Assembly (NCBI GenBank): GCA_003612525.1
Contig: RAZD01000004.1
Location: 62,001-126,000 of the forward strand
Reading direction: 5' to 3'
DNA from: a bacterium C-53
Lineage (GTDB): Bacteria > Bacillota > Clostridia > Lachnospirales > Lachnospiraceae
DNA length: 64,000 nt
Shown here: piece after piece, positions 62,081-64,000 of the stretch
How positions within the stretch are numbered: the stretch's first letter is position 1
Layout: every line of letters starts with the position of its first letter
The notes under the pieces: model-generated
Databases searched by the model: none
What the model was told of the DNA's origin: nothing
The model's input: only the letters and a program-made list of their open reading frames with translations
Program-made: the position numbers and the translations under genes

Positions 62081-63415
62081 TTATGAAATCTGTAAAACTC
62101 TTGTTGCAATCTGAAAATAAATCATCAAAGATAAAGCATCTACAATCGTCGTAATAAACGGACTCGCCATCACCGCCGGGTCAAATCCAATTTTCTTTGC
62201 AAGCATCGGCAGCGTGCACCCAACCACTTTTGCGATAAACACAGCCGCAATCAGGGTAGCGCATACAACAGCCGCCACCGGAATGCTTACACAGTCAATC
62301 ACCATCATCTTTATGAAATTAGCCGCCGCAAGTGTAATTCCACACAAAATGGCAACTCTTACTTCCTTCCACATCACACGGAATGCATCCCTGAATTCGA
62401 TCTCATTCAGAGACAGGCCGCGGATAATCGTAACAGATGCCTGGCCTCCTGCATTCCCTCCCGTGTCCATCAGCATCGGTATAAACGAAGTAAGCACCAC
62501 ATAAGTTCCCAGTGCACTCTCATAATGGGTAATAATTTTTCCCGTAAATGTCGCAGACACCATCAAAAGCAGCAGCCAGGGAATCCTTTTCTTCCATGTC
62601 TCTATAATGCCTGTCCTTAAATACGGTTTATCGCTCGGCACAATCGCCGCCATTTTCTCTATATCTTCTGTCGCCTCTTCCCGCATAATATCAACGACAT
62701 CATCCACGGTAATAATGCCTACCAGACGTTCTTCATTATCCACCACAGGCATTGAAGTAAAATCGTATTTCTGAAACATCATAGCCACTTCTTCCTGGTC
62801 CATTAACGTATTGATTGAAATCACGTTGTCGTTCATAATGCTGCCTATTGTTTCGGAAGGGTCGCTAATCAGCAGATACCTCAATGCGGCCGTACCCACC
62901 AGATGTCTCTGCGCATCGAGCACATAACAGATATTAATTGTCTCTTTGTCAATTCCAATTCTGCGGATACGCTTAATTGCCTGCTCAACCGTAAGCATCT
63001 CTTTCAAATCCACAAATTCGACCGTCATTATGCTTCCCGCCGAATCTTCCGGATACCGAAGCAGATGATTAATATCTCTGCGTGTCTCCGGACTTGCATT
63101 TGCAAGGAGTTTTTTTACCACATTTGCCGGCATCTCCTCCATGAGATCGGTTGCATCATCAGCCATCAGATTATTGATGATATTGGCCGCCTCACGTTCT
63201 GTCAGTGAAGTAATAATCATCTGCTCCACTTCAATCGGAAGATAAGAAAATACATCCGCCGCCATATCCTTTGGCAAAATACGAAAAATCTTAAGAAGTT
63301 CCTCCTCAGAAAGTTCCTCAAGAATTGCTGCAACATCCGCTTCATTTAAGTCAGATAATTCCTGTCGGAGCAGCGTGTACTGTTTGTTTGCGATTAATTC
63401 ACGAATTCTTTCCAT
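62081..63415 (-). CDS. mgtE: Magnesium transporter MgtE
   Basis: A 444-aa Mg2+ channel: an N-terminal superhelical domain (residues ~1-125), two CBS repeats (~130-250; SDPSETIGSIMNDNVISINTLMDQEEVAMMFQKY) and five C-terminal transmembrane helices with the family signature FIPMLMDTGGNAGGQA and the late PAVMASPFITTIVDALSLMIYF. Cytoplasmic domains close the pore at high magnesium. No M-box riboswitch was recognised in the upstream 200 bp. Confidence 0.95.
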   Translation of the reverse strand: MERIRELIANKQYTLLRQELSDLNEADVAAILEELSEEELLKIFRILPKDMAADVFSYLPIEVEQMIITSLTEREAANIINNLMADDATDLMEEMPANVVKKLLANASPETRRDINHLLRYPEDSAGSIMTVEFVDLKEMLTVEQAIKRIRRIGIDKETINICYVLDAQRHLVGTAALRYLLISDPSETIGSIMNDNVISINTLMDQEEVAMMFQKYDFTSMPVVDNEERLVGIITVDDVVDIMREEATEDIEKMAAIVPSDKPYLRTGIIETWKKRIPWLLLLMVSATFTGKIITHYESALGTYVVLTSFIPMLMDTGGNAGGQASVTIIRGLSLNEIEFRDAFRVMWKEVRVAILCGITLAAANFIKMMVIDCVSIPVAAVVCATLIAAVFIAKVVGCTLPMLAKKIGFDPAVMASPFITTIVDALSLMIYFQIATRVLQIS

Positions 63416-63620
63416 TGCAATTCTCCTCTAAGACGCGGAAATTGCCCTGAAAAGACAGGTTCCGCATCTATTTCCATATACAGTTGTGGTTTCTGTTCCA
63501 TTCGCTATTTGTATGGCTACTTCGCCCGGGAACGTCTGACAATTTACCTGATTTCTTTGACTTCATAAAAAACCACCTGCCTTTCGAATTGCTTTCTTCT
63601 TCTATACAGTTATAGCATAC

Positions 63621-64000
63621 TTATACATCAAAAAGCAACACCTTGCCATCAATCAGCGCATAAAAAGACTGCTCCAACACCTGGACTGCACAGCGGCCCG
63701 CCGTCACTTCAGCCGCCTTTTTCAGAAAATTTTCTTTCTGATCTTCCGGAACCATCACAACAAAAGCGGCTTTCTGCGTGTATTCGGTTGTAAGTGTTTG
63801 TATATTTTCCTGTGAAAGAAGATATTGCAGCCTTCCCACATCATTATAATCGATGACAAGTTCCGTCCTGTAACCGCACCGTTTCTCAATCAGCACAGAG
63901 TTCTTAAGCCCCTCCTGCACTGCCTGCGTATAAGCGCGCACAAGTCCGCCTGTCCCAAGAAGCGTCCCGCCAAAATACCTTGTCACCACAACAACACAGT
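63621..64000 (-). CDS. YigZ/IMPACT-family protein, 5' end outside window
   Basis: The C-terminal 126 codons of a YigZ-type protein. The visible start VVVVTRYFGGTLLGTGGLVRAYTQAV is the UPF0029 N-terminal-domain signature (RYFGG, GTGGLVRAY), followed by the ferredoxin-like C-terminal domain. The frame runs open to the window edge, so the GTG near 63989 is not its start. Function in bacteria is poorly known; IMPACT relatives modulate translation control in eukaryotes. Confidence 0.9.
   Translation of the reverse strand, partial: CVVVVTRYFGGTLLGTGGLVRAYTQAVQEGLKNSVLIEKRCGYRTELVIDYNDVGRLQYLLSQENIQTLTTEYTQKAAFVVMVPEDQKENFLKKAAEVTAGRCAVQVLEQSFYALIDGKVLLFDV

Noticed and set aside
1-64000. CRISPR array or cas genes
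   Set aside because: No regularly spaced direct repeats of 24-40 bases and no Cas-like protein were found on either strand.

Overview
The window looks like chromosomal DNA from a Gram-positive anaerobe of the Clostridia, most likely Lachnospiraceae. Supporting signs are long-form PurL (1259 aa), class III fructose-bisphosphatase, DUF1836 and YerC-type regulators, a lysine riboswitch ahead of dapA, strong AAGGAGG-type ribosome binding sites, frequent TTG starts, and intrinsic terminators between most units. The organism name is inference; no rRNA is present.

Layout. 1-4541: 5' part of pcrA, an SPFH/zinc-ribbon protein with pspA, DUF1836 and YerC regulators. 4682-4987: the first third of an ABC-transporter substrate-binding lipoprotein gene. 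4992-22007: chemoreceptor, KtrAB potassium uptake, two-gene chromate transporter, tRNA-Trp, radA, a small conserved protein, clpC with a GntR regulator, an envelope protein, a glucosaminidase, an NhaC-type antiporter, a C39-like peptidase and a glycosyltransferase. 22153-25223: an AT-rich two-gene island (KGGVGR-variant ATPase plus HEPN-like protein), probably an accessory or defence module. 25550-37030: purL, TetR, hflK/hflC, a J-domain membrane protein, an unknown protein and a large protein with a cyclic-nucleotide-binding-like N-terminus. 37161-41770: two serine recombinases and the remaining two thirds of the substrate-binding gene. 41856-48871: chemoreceptor, LacI-like/GGDEF protein, M18 aminopeptidase, degenerate LytM protein, cold-shock protein. 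49024-57678: a co-directional string dapA-dapB-fbp-hisA-yhaO-like-yhaN-like behind a lysine riboswitch, and a corrinoid adenosyltransferase gene. 57911-64000: SSB-like protein, typA, HD-GYP protein, mgtE and the start-less end of a YigZ-family gene.

Main discovery. One substrate-binding-protein gene is split into three exact pieces (4682-4967, 38568-38871, 41339-41770), all on the + strand. Joining them at short shared cores (GAAG and GTAGAAT) gives an uninterrupted 1011-bp frame (336 aa). Each interruption ends with a serine recombinase gene lying just before the right junction. Joining the outer halves of each pair of junctions yields attP-like sites with dyad symmetry centred on the core (GA for element 1, GT for element 2). 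Element 2 is a compact 2474-bp unit with a VanZ-family gene and a 50-aa ORF. Element 1 spans 33,604 bp and, surprisingly, encloses housekeeping genes (purL, radA, clpC, tRNA-Trp, hflKC). It is therefore either an unusual recombinase-bounded chromosomal segment or the scar of a recombinase-driven rearrangement.
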